From assembly GCF_014195505.1 (NCBI RefSeq), contig NZ_JACIBV010000001.1, positions 2,666,001-2,730,000 on the forward strand: a stretch of DNA of 64,000 nt, in the 5' to 3' direction. This stretch comes from Nonomuraea dietziae. GTDB lineage: Bacteria > Actinomycetota > Actinomycetes > Streptosporangiales > Streptosporangiaceae. The translations under genes were made by a program, and so were the position numbers. This document shows positions 33,741 to 42,217 of the stretch, in pieces. The notes beneath the pieces were generated by a model. The model worked only from the letters and a program-made list of their open reading frames with translations, was not told the DNA's origin and ran no database searches. Position 1 is the stretch's first letter. Every line of letters begins with the position of its first letter.

Positions 33741-34537
33741 GATCACCGAAGACCGCGTTTGTCACGGGGGGCGCCTCGGGCATCGGCAGGGCGCTGGCCA
33801 CGGCGCTGGCCGCCAAGGGCGTGGCCGTCACCGTCGCCGACCTGGTCGCCCCCGACCTGCGCGGGATGGAGCACGTCGAGCTCGACGTCACCTCCGCCGA
33901 AGCCGTCGCCTCCGCCGTACGCGCGGTCAGGCAGCGCCACGGCAGGCTCGACTTCGTCTTCAACAACGCGGGCATCGCGGTCGGCGGCCACGCCGAGGAG
34001 CTGACCCTCGACCACTGGAACCGCGCCATCGACGTCAACCTGCGCGGCGTCGTGCACGGCGTGCACGCGGCCTACCCGATCATGATCGAGCAGGGCTACG
34101 GGCACATCGTCAACACCGCCTCGATGGCCGGCCTGGTGCCCGCTCCGCTGATGCTGCCCTACACGGCCAGCAAGCACGCCGTCGTCGGGCTGTCCATGGC
34201 CCTGCGCGCGGAGGCGGCGGCGCACGGGGTGAGGGTCAGCGTGGTCTGCCCGGGATTCATCGACACGCCGCTGCTGGACAACGCCAATCCCGGCCTGCCG
34301 TACACCGAGACGGGGGCGCAGGCCCGCGACGCGGCGGTCATGGCGCAGGGGCGGCTGTATCCGGTGGAGTCGCTGGCGGCCGACATCCTGCGCGGCGTCG
34401 CCCGCAACCGGGCACTCATCGTGGCGCCGGCGTCGGCACGGCTGGCCTGGCGCGCCGCCCGCCTCTCGCCCTCGGGCGCCATCCGGGCCGCCGCTCTCGC
34501 CATCCGGCGCGTTTCACCTCCCCCAAAACGGACATAA
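33737..34537 (+). CDS. Short-chain dehydrogenase/reductase
   Basis: This classical SDR has 266 residues. It shows the cofactor motif TGGASGIG (residues about 10-17), NNAGI, catalytic Ser in NTASMAG and YTASK for Tyr and Lys. The basic C-terminus (ARLAWRAARLSPSG...) may be membrane-associated. GTG 33737 overlaps the oxygenase stop (GTGA), so the oxygenase and SDR are translationally coupled and probably act on the same molecule. Confidence 0.95.
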   Translation: MRSPKTAFVTGGASGIGRALATALAAKGVAVTVADLVAPDLRGMEHVELDVTSAEAVASAVRAVRQRHGRLDFVFNNAGIAVGGHAEELTLDHWNRAIDVNLRGVVHGVHAAYPIMIEQGYGHIVNTASMAGLVPAPLMLPYTASKHAVVGLSMALRAEAAAHGVRVSVVCPGFIDTPLLDNANPGLPYTETGAQARDAAVMAQGRLYPVESLAADILRGVARNRALIVAPASARLAWRAARLSPSGAIRAAALAIRRVSPPPKRT

Positions 34538-34560
34538 GTCGCATATCGGGGGGTGATTGT

Positions 34561-34761
34561 GTGAGTTCCAAGTCACGGCAGACCCGCGAGCAGCACGCCT
34601 CGCGCGGCGGCACCGAGACCCGTCAGTCATCGACGCCCAAGCCTTCCAAGGCCACGCACGAGTCGGGGGCCGCGACAGAACGGACGACGGGAGGCGGCGC
34701 GCAGTCCAAGCGGCTGGCCAAGTCGCAGCTCCCCCTGCGACGCGGGCAGCGATCGAGCTAG
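34561..34761 (+). CDS. Small hydrophilic protein, 66 residues
   Basis: GTG 34561 is preceded by GGGGGG about 9 nt upstream. The product (MSSKSRQTREQHASRGGTET onward) is rich in Ser, Thr, Gly, Arg and Lys, has no hydrophobic core and is likely disordered. It ends 18 bp before a strong terminator. I recognise no family; coding status rests on the ribosome site and the terminator position. Confidence 0.45.
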   Translation: MSSKSRQTREQHASRGGTETRQSSTPKPSKATHESGAATERTTGGGAQSKRLAKSQLPLRRGQRSS

Positions 34762-34778
34762 CGGGTGAAACCCGGATG

Positions 34779-34808
34779 CCGGTCCCGCCTGCTCCCGGGC
34801 GGGACCGG
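34779..34808. terminator. Bidirectional hairpin terminator
   Basis: A perfect 11-bp stem (CCGGTCCCGCC at 34779-34789 with 34798-34808) and an 8-nt loop lie between convergent genes. Confidence 0.88.
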
Positions 34809-34834
34809 TACACGGTGACGCCCTTCGCCGGTGT

Positions 34835-35455
34835 CTAACGCCTCGCCCTGCCCAGGACGTGGGCCATGGGCGGGATGCCGCTCTGCGGAGCGAAGGCGAA
34901 CCTGTCGGCCTCCTCCACCGCGAACCCCGCCCGCCTGATGACCGCGAGGGTGTCGCGGTTGGGATGGCAACCGCCCGCCATCACCTTCCACGCCGGCGTG
35001 ATGAGATCCTGGAGCAGGCCGTACACCCTGTTGGCCGAGCGGACGTGCTCGTAGAAGCGCAGCTGCCCGCCTGGTCTGAGGACGCGCGCCAGCGCGGCCA
35101 GCGCCCTGGAGGGCGAGGGGACGCTGCACAGCACGAGGGAGCACACGGCGGCGTCGAAGGGCCCCTCGGGCAGCGCCTCGGAGTGGCCCGCCACGACGGT
35201 GACCGGCACGGGCGCGGCCGCCGCCGCCCGCGTGGCGTGGGCGCGCAGGGTGTCGTCGGGCTCGACCGCCACCACCTCGGTGACCGCCTGCGGGTAGTGC
35301 GCGAAGTTGCGGCCGTTGCCCGCGCCGACCTCGATCACCCGCCCCGACAGGCCGGCCACGAGGCGGGCGCGGTGCGCGGCGCCGCCCCGCTCGTCGGCGA
35401 TCCTCGAGGCGTCGACGTAGATCCGTGCCAGTCGTGGATGCTGGAAGTCGGACAC
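34835..35455 (-). CDS. Class I SAM-dependent methyltransferase
   Basis: The product has 206 residues. Motif I is VIEVGAGNGRNFAHY, motif II VVAVEPDD, then FDAAVCSLVLCSV and RVLRPGGQLRFYEHVRS, as in Methyltransf_11/UbiE-like enzymes. The C-terminal GGCHPNRDTLAVIRRAGF segment is typical of the phosphatidylethanolamine/arsenite-methyltransferase-like group, but the substrate is unknown. It lies between two terminator-like boundaries and appears monocistronic. Confidence 0.92.
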   Translation of the reverse strand: MSDFQHPRLARIYVDASRIADERGGAAHRARLVAGLSGRVIEVGAGNGRNFAHYPQAVTEVVAVEPDDTLRAHATRAAAAAPVPVTVVAGHSEALPEGPFDAAVCSLVLCSVPSPSRALAALARVLRPGGQLRFYEHVRSANRVYGLLQDLITPAWKVMAGGCHPNRDTLAVIRRAGFAVEEADRFAFAPQSGIPPMAHVLGRARR

Positions 35456-35493
35456 CTCCTCACGCTACCCGCCCTTCCCTGGCGACGCGGGCG

Positions 35494-36870
35494 TCACGAC
35501 GTGCCTCGCAGGTTGGTTCGCAGGAGGTCCAGGAGGGGTTCGCGGCGCGCGCAGGCCTCCAGCGCGAAGGAGTCGGCCAGCGCGCGCAGCCCGTCGTCGT
35601 CGAGCCCGCCGAACAGCGCCGCGTATTCGGGCAGCAGCGCCTGGGCCAGCAGGATGTGCCTGATCAGGTCGTCGGTGGTGTAGCGGGCGCCCCACGGATA
35701 GGGACGCCATCCGGCGAACTCCCTCTCGACCAGCCGGTGCAGCGGGGCCAGCTCGTCGGCCGACTCCTCCATCGTCGAGCCCCAGCGGTCCGCGCCGAGC
35801 CTGCGCTTCTTGTCCATGAAGGCGCCGAACCGCTCGCCGTACGGCCCCGACGCGCACACCAGCCCCTGCAGGCCGACGTCCTTGTAGGTCCACAGCGACC
35901 AGCCCGCCCCGTGCGCGTCGTAGATCTCCAGCTGGTCGCGCAGGATCTGGTAGCGCTGCTCGTCCACGACGGGGTCGCCGGTGTAGACGGGTCCGAACTC
36001 GCCCACCCACAGCGGCGTGCCCGTCTGCCGCTGGAAGGTCGTCCGCCTGTCGAAGGCCCGCTCCAGCTGCTCGCGGTCGCACCACTCGCCTCTGGTCATG
36101 CCCGGGTAGGGGCCGCCGTGCGCGAACCCGGCCAGGGCGTAGTCGTGACAGACGAAGACGGTGTTCTCGTAGACCTCCCTGAAGACGGAGAAGTCGGTGG
36201 AGTAGGTGTTGCCGTCGAGGAACAGCACGTGCCCGGGGTCGGCCGCGCGCACCGCCTTGACCAGCCGGTCGTAGAACGGCCCGATCACCTTGCCGGACGG
36301 GTCGCCCGGCTCGTTGACGGGGTTGTACCCGGCCACCCACGGATGGTCCTTGTACCGGTCGGCGATCGTCTCCCAGAGGTTGACCACCCTGTCCTGGAAG
36401 TGCCTGTGCTGCCAGAAGGCGGCCAGGTGCGTGGGGTTGTCGGAGTGCCAGTGCTGGTTCTGCGAGCCTGGCAGCGCGTGCAGGTCGATCACGCTGTAGA
36501 CGCCGTGCTCGCCGAGCAGGTCGATCACGCGGTCGAGGTGGCGGAAGCCGTGCTCGATGATCTCGAAGGGGCGGCTGTCGGACTCGAGGTGGTGGTAGTT
36601 GACGGGGATGCGCACGCAGTTCATGCCGAGCTCGGCCAGCAGCGCGGCGTCGCCGGGGCCGAAGAAGGCGGTGAGCAGCCTGTCGAAGAACAGCTCGGCG
36701 CGCTCCTCCCCGAGCACCCCCGTGACGGCCTCGCGCATCGCCGACTCGTTGGCCGGATAGCCGGTGATGAAGTTCTCCATGTTCATCCAGCCCCCGAGCC
36801 CCACGCCGCGCAGCCGTACGGGAGCGCCGTCGGCGGTGAGGAGGCGCTCTCCTGACACGTGCAGAGTCAC
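35494..36870 (-). CDS. Glycoside hydrolase family 5 enzyme
   Basis: This 458-residue cellulase-fold (GH5) enzyme has acid/base Glu187 in NPVNEPG and nucleophile Glu291 in WVGEFGPVY, both intact in a (beta/alpha)8 barrel. It has no signal peptide, so it should act in the cytoplasm on imported short beta-glycosides. Start GTG 36870 lies 3 bp after the upstream permease stop. It is last in an operon with an ABC importer, which fits uptake of an oligosaccharide followed by intracellular hydrolysis. The specific linkage is not readable from sequence. Confidence 0.93.
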   Translation of the reverse strand: MTLHVSGERLLTADGAPVRLRGVGLGGWMNMENFITGYPANESAMREAVTGVLGEERAELFFDRLLTAFFGPGDAALLAELGMNCVRIPVNYHHLESDSRPFEIIEHGFRHLDRVIDLLGEHGVYSVIDLHALPGSQNQHWHSDNPTHLAAFWQHRHFQDRVVNLWETIADRYKDHPWVAGYNPVNEPGDPSGKVIGPFYDRLVKAVRAADPGHVLFLDGNTYSTDFSVFREVYENTVFVCHDYALAGFAHGGPYPGMTRGEWCDREQLERAFDRRTTFQRQTGTPLWVGEFGPVYTGDPVVDEQRYQILRDQLEIYDAHGAGWSLWTYKDVGLQGLVCASGPYGERFGAFMDKKRRLGADRWGSTMEESADELAPLHRLVEREFAGWRPYPWGARYTTDDLIRHILLAQALLPEYAALFGGLDDDGLRALADSFALEACARREPLLDLLRTNLRGTS

Positions 36871-36873
36871 TCT

Positions 36874-37698
36874 CTATCCCTTCGTTGCGCCGGCGGTGAG
36901 ACCGCTGACCAGGTGCCGTTCGGCGACCGCGTAGAAGGCCAGGGCGGGAACCATGGCCAGGACGATGTAGGCGAGGATGCGGGCGGTGTCGGAGGCGTAC
37001 TGGCCCTGGAACTGCTGCACGCCGAGCGGGATGGTCCACCACTGCTGGTCGGTGAAGACGACCAGCGGCAGCATGAAGTTGTTCCAGCTGCCGACGATGG
37101 CCAGCACCGACACCGTGGCGAGGGCGGGCCTGGCCATCGGCAGCAGGATCCGCCAGAAGAAGCCGAAGGGGCCGCAGCCGTCGATGGTGGCCGCCTCCTC
37201 GACCTCGTTGGGGATCGTGCGGAAGAAGGCGCGCAGGATGATGATCGTCATGGGCAGGCCGAAGGCGGCCTGCGCGAGGATCACGCCGAGCGGGTTGTCC
37301 AGCAGCCCGAAGGTACGCAGCAGCACGAACAGCGGCAGGATCGCCACCGCGAAGGGGAACATCAACCCGACCGCGAAGAGGGTGAAGATCGCCTCGCGGC
37401 CCCTGAAGGCGAAGCGGGCCAGCACGAAGGAGGCCAGCGCGGAGACGCCCACCACCAGCAGCGTGGTGGCCAGCGCGATGAACACGCTGTTGCCCAGCTG
37501 CCGCCAGAACTCGGGCGCGGCGAGGACCTCGGTGTAGTTGCCCGTACGCCAGGGGTCGGGCAGGCCGAACGGGTTGGTCGACAGCTGGGCGGTGTCCTTG
37601 AACCCGCCGACGACCGCGTAGATCAGCGGCACCGCGACGAACGCGCCGAGCAGCGCGGCGACCAGGTGCAGCGGCAGGTGCTTGAGCTTGGTCGTCAT
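36874..37698 (-). CDS. Carbohydrate ABC permease (MalG-type)
   Basis: This 274-residue inner-membrane subunit has six helices. The EAA loop EVEEAATIDGCGPFGFFWRI is near residues 175-194 and contacts the ATPase. It pairs with the MalF-type permease encoded upstream; ATG 37698 overlaps that stop (ATGA). It belongs to the GH5-linked importer. No ATPase gene is present locally, so a shared MsiK-type ATPase from elsewhere probably energises it. Confidence 0.95.
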   Translation of the reverse strand: MTTKLKHLPLHLVAALLGAFVAVPLIYAVVGGFKDTAQLSTNPFGLPDPWRTGNYTEVLAAPEFWRQLGNSVFIALATTLLVVGVSALASFVLARFAFRGREAIFTLFAVGLMFPFAVAILPLFVLLRTFGLLDNPLGVILAQAAFGLPMTIIILRAFFRTIPNEVEEAATIDGCGPFGFFWRILLPMARPALATVSVLAIVGSWNNFMLPLVVFTDQQWWTIPLGVQQFQGQYASDTARILAYIVLAMVPALAFYAVAERHLVSGLTAGATKG

Positions 37699-38648
37699 CG
37701 GTTGACCGTCGCTCCTTCCAGGTCGCGGCGGAGCACGAAGCGCTGGTACCACAGCGCGAAGACGAGGCTGAGCACGAACATGACGACGCTGATCGCGCTG
37801 GCGTAGCCGATCTGGAGCCGCTTGAAGCCGAACTCCATCATCGTGACGGCCATGGTCTCCGAGGCGTGGCTGGGGCCGCCGCCCGTGATGATCCAGACCA
37901 GGTCGAACAGCTGGACGGTGCCGATGACCGACAGGAACACGCTGATCCTGATCGTCGGGCCGAGCAGCGGCAGCGTGACGTGCCTGAAGACCTGCCAGGG
38001 GGTGCCGCCGTCGATCTGCGCGGCCTCGGTCAGCTCCTTCGGGATGCTCTGCCGTCCGGCCAGGTAGAGCAGGGTGTGGAAGCCGAAGTACTTCCACGTC
38101 ATGACCAGGAACAGGGCGGGCATCACGGTGGAGGTGTCGGCGAACCAGGTGGAGGAGAGCCCGAAGGCGCCGAGGATCGCGTTGGCCAGGCCCCTCTCGT
38201 CCGGCGCCAGGATCATCGAGAACAGCACCGCGGTGACGGCCTCCGACAGCACGTACGGCGCGAAGAACAGCAGCCGGTAGCCCGCCCTGCCCCTGAGGCG
38301 CTGGTTGAGCAGCAGCGCGATGCCCAGTGACAGCGGCAGTTGCACCGCCAGCGAGGCGAGCACGAGGAAGCCCATGTTGCGCAGGTCGCCCGCGAAGACC
38401 TCGCTGGCGAACAGCCGCAGGTAGTTGTCCAGGCCGACGAAGTCCTGGGGCAGGCCGCCCATGCCGTTCCACTTGAAGAAGCCGGCGTAGAAGGCGAGCA
38501 GGATCGGGGCCAGCACCAGCAGCGCGAACAGCACCACGGCGGGCAGCAGGAACAGCGCGATGGTCAGCCCGCGCCTGGCGCGGGGCGGCCGCTGGGCCGC
38601 CACGCGCAGGGCGGGCAGGACGCCCGGAGCGGTCTTGACCACGCTCAC
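37695..38648 (-). CDS. Carbohydrate ABC permease (MalF/UgpA-type)
   Basis: This 317-residue permease has six helices, with an N-terminal basic segment before helix 1. The EAA loop SIPKELTEAAQIDGGTPWQV (about 200-219) marks the ATPase contact. GTG 38648 overlaps the binding-protein stop (GTGA). It forms the transmembrane channel with the MalG-type partner for the sugar released to the GH5 enzyme. Confidence 0.95.
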   Translation of the reverse strand: MSVVKTAPGVLPALRVAAQRPPRARRGLTIALFLLPAVVLFALLVLAPILLAFYAGFFKWNGMGGLPQDFVGLDNYLRLFASEVFAGDLRNMGFLVLASLAVQLPLSLGIALLLNQRLRGRAGYRLLFFAPYVLSEAVTAVLFSMILAPDERGLANAILGAFGLSSTWFADTSTVMPALFLVMTWKYFGFHTLLYLAGRQSIPKELTEAAQIDGGTPWQVFRHVTLPLLGPTIRISVFLSVIGTVQLFDLVWIITGGGPSHASETMAVTMMEFGFKRLQIGYASAISVVMFVLSLVFALWYQRFVLRRDLEGATVNR

Positions 38649-39931
38649 TCCGACTTGGCCGTCTCGGTGATCGACTTGACGACCTCCTCAGGCGTCTTTC
38701 CGCCCACGATGAGCTGGGCGACGCTGTCGTTCACCTCCTGGCCGACGGCGGGCGGGTAGGCCTGGTCGAGGTAGAGCTGGAAGCCGCTGGCGCCGGTCAG
38801 GTTCTCCACCACCAGCTTGAGCGCCGGGTTGGTGACCGCGTCCTCGGTGCCCTTGATGACGGGGAGCGCGAAGGCGTTGGTGATCGCCTCGCGGTGCCTG
38901 GCGGGGTCGGAGATGAACTTCAGGAACTCCACCGCCTCGGCGGGGGCGTCGGCGCCGACCGCGAACCCCTGGCCGCCGCCGAACGCGTCGGTGATCGCGC
39001 CCTTGCCGCCCTCGACGGCGGGGAAGGGGAAGAAGCCGAGGTCCTCGCCGAGGCCCTTGCCCGAGCTCTTCTGCACGTCAGGAGCCCACTGGCCCATCAG
39101 CTCCATCGCGGCCTTGCCGTTGGAGACGGCGGCCGCCTGGCCGCTGGGGGTGGAGTAGCTCGCGTTCTGGAAGCCGGTCTGGAAGGGTTGCAGGTCGGCC
39201 AGCGCCTTCAGGTGCGTGCCCGCCGCCACGAAGTCGGGCCCCGTGAAGTCCTTGGTCTCGGCGGCCTGCTTGAGCGCGTCGAGCCCGGCCACGCGCATCG
39301 CGAGATAGGCCCAGTAGTAGTGGCCAGGCCACTTCTCCTTGCCCGCCAGCGCGATCGGGGTGACGCCCGCCGCCTTGAGCTTCTTCACCGCGTCGAGGTA
39401 GGCGCTCCAGGTGGCGGGCGGCTCGCTCACGCCCGCCTTGGCGAAGAGCTTCTTGTTGTACCAGAAGCCGACCATCCCGATGTCGGTCGGGATGGCGTAG
39501 GCCTTGCCGTCGATCTGGTAGGCGGCCATGGCGGCGGTGCTGAAGGTCGGCAGGATCGGTGCGGCGTCGGCGGTGAGGTCCTTGACCAGCCCGGCTTCGG
39601 CCTGCTGCCGGAGCACGCCGCCGCCCCAGGTGGTGAAGACGCTGGGCGCCTTGCCTGAGGCGGTCTGGGTGGCCATCTTCGACTTGAAGGACTCGTTCTC
39701 CAGCACCGTGATCTTGACGGTGACGTTGGGGTGCGCGGCCTCGAAGTCCTTGGCCCACTTGGCGTAGATGCCCTTGCCGGGGTCGCTGGTCAGGATGTGC
39801 CACCACTCGAGGGTGACCTTCTCCTTCGCCGCCGGCTGCTGTGACCCGGCGGGCTGCTGCGTGTCGGCCGCGCCACCACAACCGGCCAGGAGCAGCGACG
39901 CCGCCGCTGCTGCCACCACATGACGTCTCAC
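38645..39931 (-). CDS. Sugar-binding lipoprotein of the ABC importer
   Basis: This extracellular solute-binding protein (SBP family 1) of 428 residues has a lipobox LAGC with Cys18 after an alanine-rich signal peptide starting at GTG 39931. A GAAGGG ribosome site lies 7 nt upstream. The mature domain shows VTLEWWHILTSDPGKG, the ligand-binding fold and NAFALPVIKGT near the end. It delivers an oligosaccharide to the two permeases. It is first in the operon binding protein - permease - permease - GH5, with a promoter and LacI-type operators upstream. Confidence 0.95.
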   Translation of the reverse strand: MRRHVVAAAAASLLLAGCGGAADTQQPAGSQQPAAKEKVTLEWWHILTSDPGKGIYAKWAKDFEAAHPNVTVKITVLENESFKSKMATQTASGKAPSVFTTWGGGVLRQQAEAGLVKDLTADAAPILPTFSTAAMAAYQIDGKAYAIPTDIGMVGFWYNKKLFAKAGVSEPPATWSAYLDAVKKLKAAGVTPIALAGKEKWPGHYYWAYLAMRVAGLDALKQAAETKDFTGPDFVAAGTHLKALADLQPFQTGFQNASYSTPSGQAAAVSNGKAAMELMGQWAPDVQKSSGKGLGEDLGFFPFPAVEGGKGAITDAFGGGQGFAVGADAPAEAVEFLKFISDPARHREAITNAFALPVIKGTEDAVTNPALKLVVENLTGASGFQLYLDQAYPPAVGQEVNDSVAQLIVGGKTPEEVVKSITETAKSE

Positions 39932-39945
39932 AGGGGTTCCCTTCT

Positions 39946-39958
39946 TTGAAAGTTTCGA
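39946..39958 (-). promoter_or_regulatory. LacI-type operator O1
   Basis: TTGAAAGTTTCGA carries the GAAAGTTTC core of the same motif found at 40031. It lies 15 bp upstream of the binding-protein start, inside the 5' leader. Confidence 0.7.
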
Positions 39959-39966
39959 GTACCCCC

Positions 39967-39977
39967 CGAATGTTTCG
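39967..39977 (-). promoter_or_regulatory. LacI-type operator O2 (weaker)
   Basis: CGAATGTTTCG differs from the CGAAAGTTTCG consensus at one position. It lies at the expected transcription start of the binding-protein operon. Confidence 0.55.
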
Positions 39978-39984
39978 CGCTCGT

Positions 39985-40014
39985 AGCGTAGGTATGGAGG
40001 TAGTTGACCGTCAA
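39985..40014 (-). promoter_or_regulatory. Promoter of the sugar importer-GH5 operon
   Basis: On the minus strand TTGACG (40009-40014) and TACGCT (39985-39990) are 18 bp apart. Initiation near 39978 would place operators O2 and O1 at and just after the start site, a repressible layout. Confidence 0.75.
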
Positions 40015-40030
40015 TAGGCGAGGATCGTCG

Positions 40031-40050
40031 CCGAAAGTTTCGGTTACACT
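40031..40050 (+). promoter_or_regulatory. LacI-type operator O3 and leaderless promoter of the LacI gene
   Basis: CCGAAAGTTTCGG (40031-40043) is a perfect palindrome around one central base. It is followed by TACACT (40045-40050), a -10 box ending 7 nt before ATG 40058. This indicates autoregulation and a leaderless mRNA. Confidence 0.75.
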
Positions 40051-40057
40051 CCCGGAC

Positions 40058-41074
40058 ATGCCAGTGAAGAGGCGGGTGACGATCGCCCTGATAGCCGAGG
40101 AGGCAGGGGTTTCGATCCCCACGGTGTCCAAGGTGATCAACGGCAGGCCCGAGGTGGCCGCCGAGACCAGGCGCAGGGTCGAGCGGCTGCTGCACAAGCA
40201 CGGTTACCAGCGCAGGGTCAGCCAGGACGAGGGCCGCGCGGGCCTGGTCGACCTGGTCTTCGCCGAGATCGAGAGCCCATGGGCGATGGAGATCGTGCGC
40301 GGCGCGGAGTCGGCCGCGCACGAGGCGGGCGCCAGCGTCGTCATCTCGGTGCTGCACACCCACGCCGGCCCCGGGCCCGACTGGATGGAGCGGCTGGCCG
40401 GCCGCCGTACCGACGGGGTCGTCATCGTCGCCTCGCGCCTGTCGACGGGGGTGCAGGCCCAGTTGAGCGCCCGCTCCCTGCCGTTCGTCGTGGTCGACCC
40501 CGAGGGCGAGCCCGCGCCGGGGGTGGCCTCCGTCGGCGCGACGAACTGGAACGGCGGGCTGGCCGCCACGCGCCACCTGCTGGAGCTCGGCCACCGGCGC
40601 ATCGGCATGATCAGCGGGCCCGCCGACATGCTGTGCAGCCAGGCCAGGATCGACGGCTACAGGGCCGCGCTCGAGACCGCGGGCGTGCCGTCAGCGCCCG
40701 AGCTGATCAGGCGCGGCACCTTCCTCGTCGACTCCGGGCACGACCAGGGGCACGCGCTGCTGTCGCTGGAGCAGCCGCCCACCGCCATCTTCGCCGGCAG
40801 CGACCTGCAGGCCTTCGGCGTCTTCGAGGCGGCCAGGCAGCGGGGCCTGCGGGTGCCTGAGGACCTGTCGGTGGTGGGCTTCGACGACCTGCCGCTGTCG
40901 AGGTCGGCCTGGCCCCCGCTCACGACGGTGCGGCAGCCGCTGCAGGAGATGGCCGCGCTGGCGACCAGGACGGTGCTGTCGATGGGGCGGGGCGAGCAGC
41001 CCGAGACCCGGCGGGTGGAGCTGGCCACCGAGCTGGTGGTGCGCGAGAGCACCGCCCCGCCCCGCGCCTCCTGA
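40058..41074 (+). CDS. LacI-family repressor of the sugar locus
   Basis: This 338-residue repressor has an N-terminal HTH (VTIALIAEEAGVSIPTVSKV, residues about 6-25) with a hinge helix, and a periplasmic-binding-protein-like sensor domain including GHRRIGMISGPAD and DDLPLSRSAWPPLTTVRQP. ATG 40058 is preferred over upstream TTG 40004 because it places the helix-turn-helix at the usual position and fits the leaderless promoter. It lies divergent to the importer-GH5 operon, with three matching operators between. The inducer is presumably the imported glycoside or its product. Confidence 0.95.
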   Translation: MPVKRRVTIALIAEEAGVSIPTVSKVINGRPEVAAETRRRVERLLHKHGYQRRVSQDEGRAGLVDLVFAEIESPWAMEIVRGAESAAHEAGASVVISVLHTHAGPGPDWMERLAGRRTDGVVIVASRLSTGVQAQLSARSLPFVVVDPEGEPAPGVASVGATNWNGGLAATRHLLELGHRRIGMISGPADMLCSQARIDGYRAALETAGVPSAPELIRRGTFLVDSGHDQGHALLSLEQPPTAIFAGSDLQAFGVFEAARQRGLRVPEDLSVVGFDDLPLSRSAWPPLTTVRQPLQEMAALATRTVLSMGRGEQPETRRVELATELVVRESTAPPRAS

Positions 41075-41137
41075 CCTCTGGTTCCGGGCGCGTTCAGGCC
41101 GGGGCCTTGAACATCCCCTTCCTCCGGCCTAGGGTCG

Positions 41138-41151
41138 GGAAAGCGCTTGCC
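41138..41151 (+). promoter_or_regulatory. Second LacI-type operator (GGNAAGCGCTTNCC)
   Basis: GGAAAGCGCTTGCC is a classical LacI/GalR-family palindrome centred on CG. It lies 5 bp before the ribosome site GGAGGG of the Gfo/Idh/MocA gene. It differs from the GAAAGTTTC operators, so a different regulator is implied. Confidence 0.7.
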
Positions 41152-41173
41152 TAACGGAGGGATCCCCCCAGAA

Positions 41174-42217
41174 ATGATCCGTGTCGCCATTGTCGGCAGT
41201 GGAGGAATCGCCGGAGCCTGTCACATCCCCGCCCTGCGCGGAGAGTCCCGCAGGGCGCGGATCGTCGCCGCCGTGGACGTGGACGAGGACAGGGCCAAGG
41301 CGTTCGCCGCCGAGCACGACATCCCCGCCGCCTACACCTCCCTCACCGACATGCTCGACAAGGAGCGGCCCGACCTCGTCCACATCTGCACGCCGCCCTT
41401 CACGCACACCGCCCAGGTGGTGGAGTGCCTGGAGGCGGGGGCGTGGGTGTGGTGCGAGAAGCCGTTGTGCCTGTCGCTGGCCGAGTTCGACGCCATCGCC
41501 GCGGCGGAGGGGGCGGCGGGGCCGTACTCCTCCGTGGTCTTCCAGCACCGCTTCGGGTCGGGCGCCCACCACCTGCGCTCGCTGATGGCCGAGGGCGTTC
41601 TCGGGCGCCCGCTGGTCGCGCTGTGCGAGACCACCTGGTACCGCCCGCCGGCCTACTACGAGGTGCCGTGGCGTGGCACGTGGGCCAGCGAGGGCGGCGG
41701 CCCCACGATGGGCCACGGCATCCACCAGATGGACATGATGCTCTCCATCCTCGGCGAGTGGGAGGAGATCAGGGCGATGGCGGGGCGGCTCGACCGCGAC
41801 GTGGAGACCGAGGACGTCTCCATGGCCATGGTCCGCTTCTCCAGCGGCGCGATGGCCAGCGTGGTCAACAGCGTGCTGTCGCCGCGCGAGCAGAGCTACC
41901 TACGCTTCGACTTCGCCCAGGCGACGGTGGAGCTGCGGCACCTGTACGGCTACGCCAACGCCGACTGGAGCTCGACCTCGCAGGCCTGGAACCCGCCCCA
42001 GGACGTGCCGAGCTCGCACGCCGCACAGCTCGGCGAGCTGCTCGACGCCTTCGAGCGCGGCGAGCGCCCCCCTGTCAGCGGCGTCGAGGCCCGCAGGACC
42101 ATGGAGCTGGTGACGGGCCTGTACGCCTCGGCGCTGACCGGCGCTCCCGTCCTGCGCGCCGAGCTGACCCCCGGCAGTCCCTTCTACCACCGGCTGAACG
42201 GAGGACTCTCGCTGTGA
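41174..42217 (+). CDS. Gfo/Idh/MocA-family oxidoreductase
   Basis: This 347-residue NAD(P)-dependent sugar oxidoreductase has the Rossmann motif VGSGGIAGACH (residues about 7-17) and the EKPLCLS signature (Lys95-type catalytic lysine in CEKPL). GGGPTMGHGIHQMDMML carries the conserved histidine. It oxidises or epimerises a sugar or cyclitol. It is coupled to a DUF6807 protein (GTGA overlap). ATG 41174 is the start. It lies behind its own LacI-type operator rather than the GH5-system operators. Confidence 0.94.
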   Translation: MIRVAIVGSGGIAGACHIPALRGESRRARIVAAVDVDEDRAKAFAAEHDIPAAYTSLTDMLDKERPDLVHICTPPFTHTAQVVECLEAGAWVWCEKPLCLSLAEFDAIAAAEGAAGPYSSVVFQHRFGSGAHHLRSLMAEGVLGRPLVALCETTWYRPPAYYEVPWRGTWASEGGGPTMGHGIHQMDMMLSILGEWEEIRAMAGRLDRDVETEDVSMAMVRFSSGAMASVVNSVLSPREQSYLRFDFAQATVELRHLYGYANADWSSTSQAWNPPQDVPSSHAAQLGELLDAFERGERPPVSGVEARRTMELVTGLYASALTGAPVLRAELTPGSPFYHRLNGGLSL

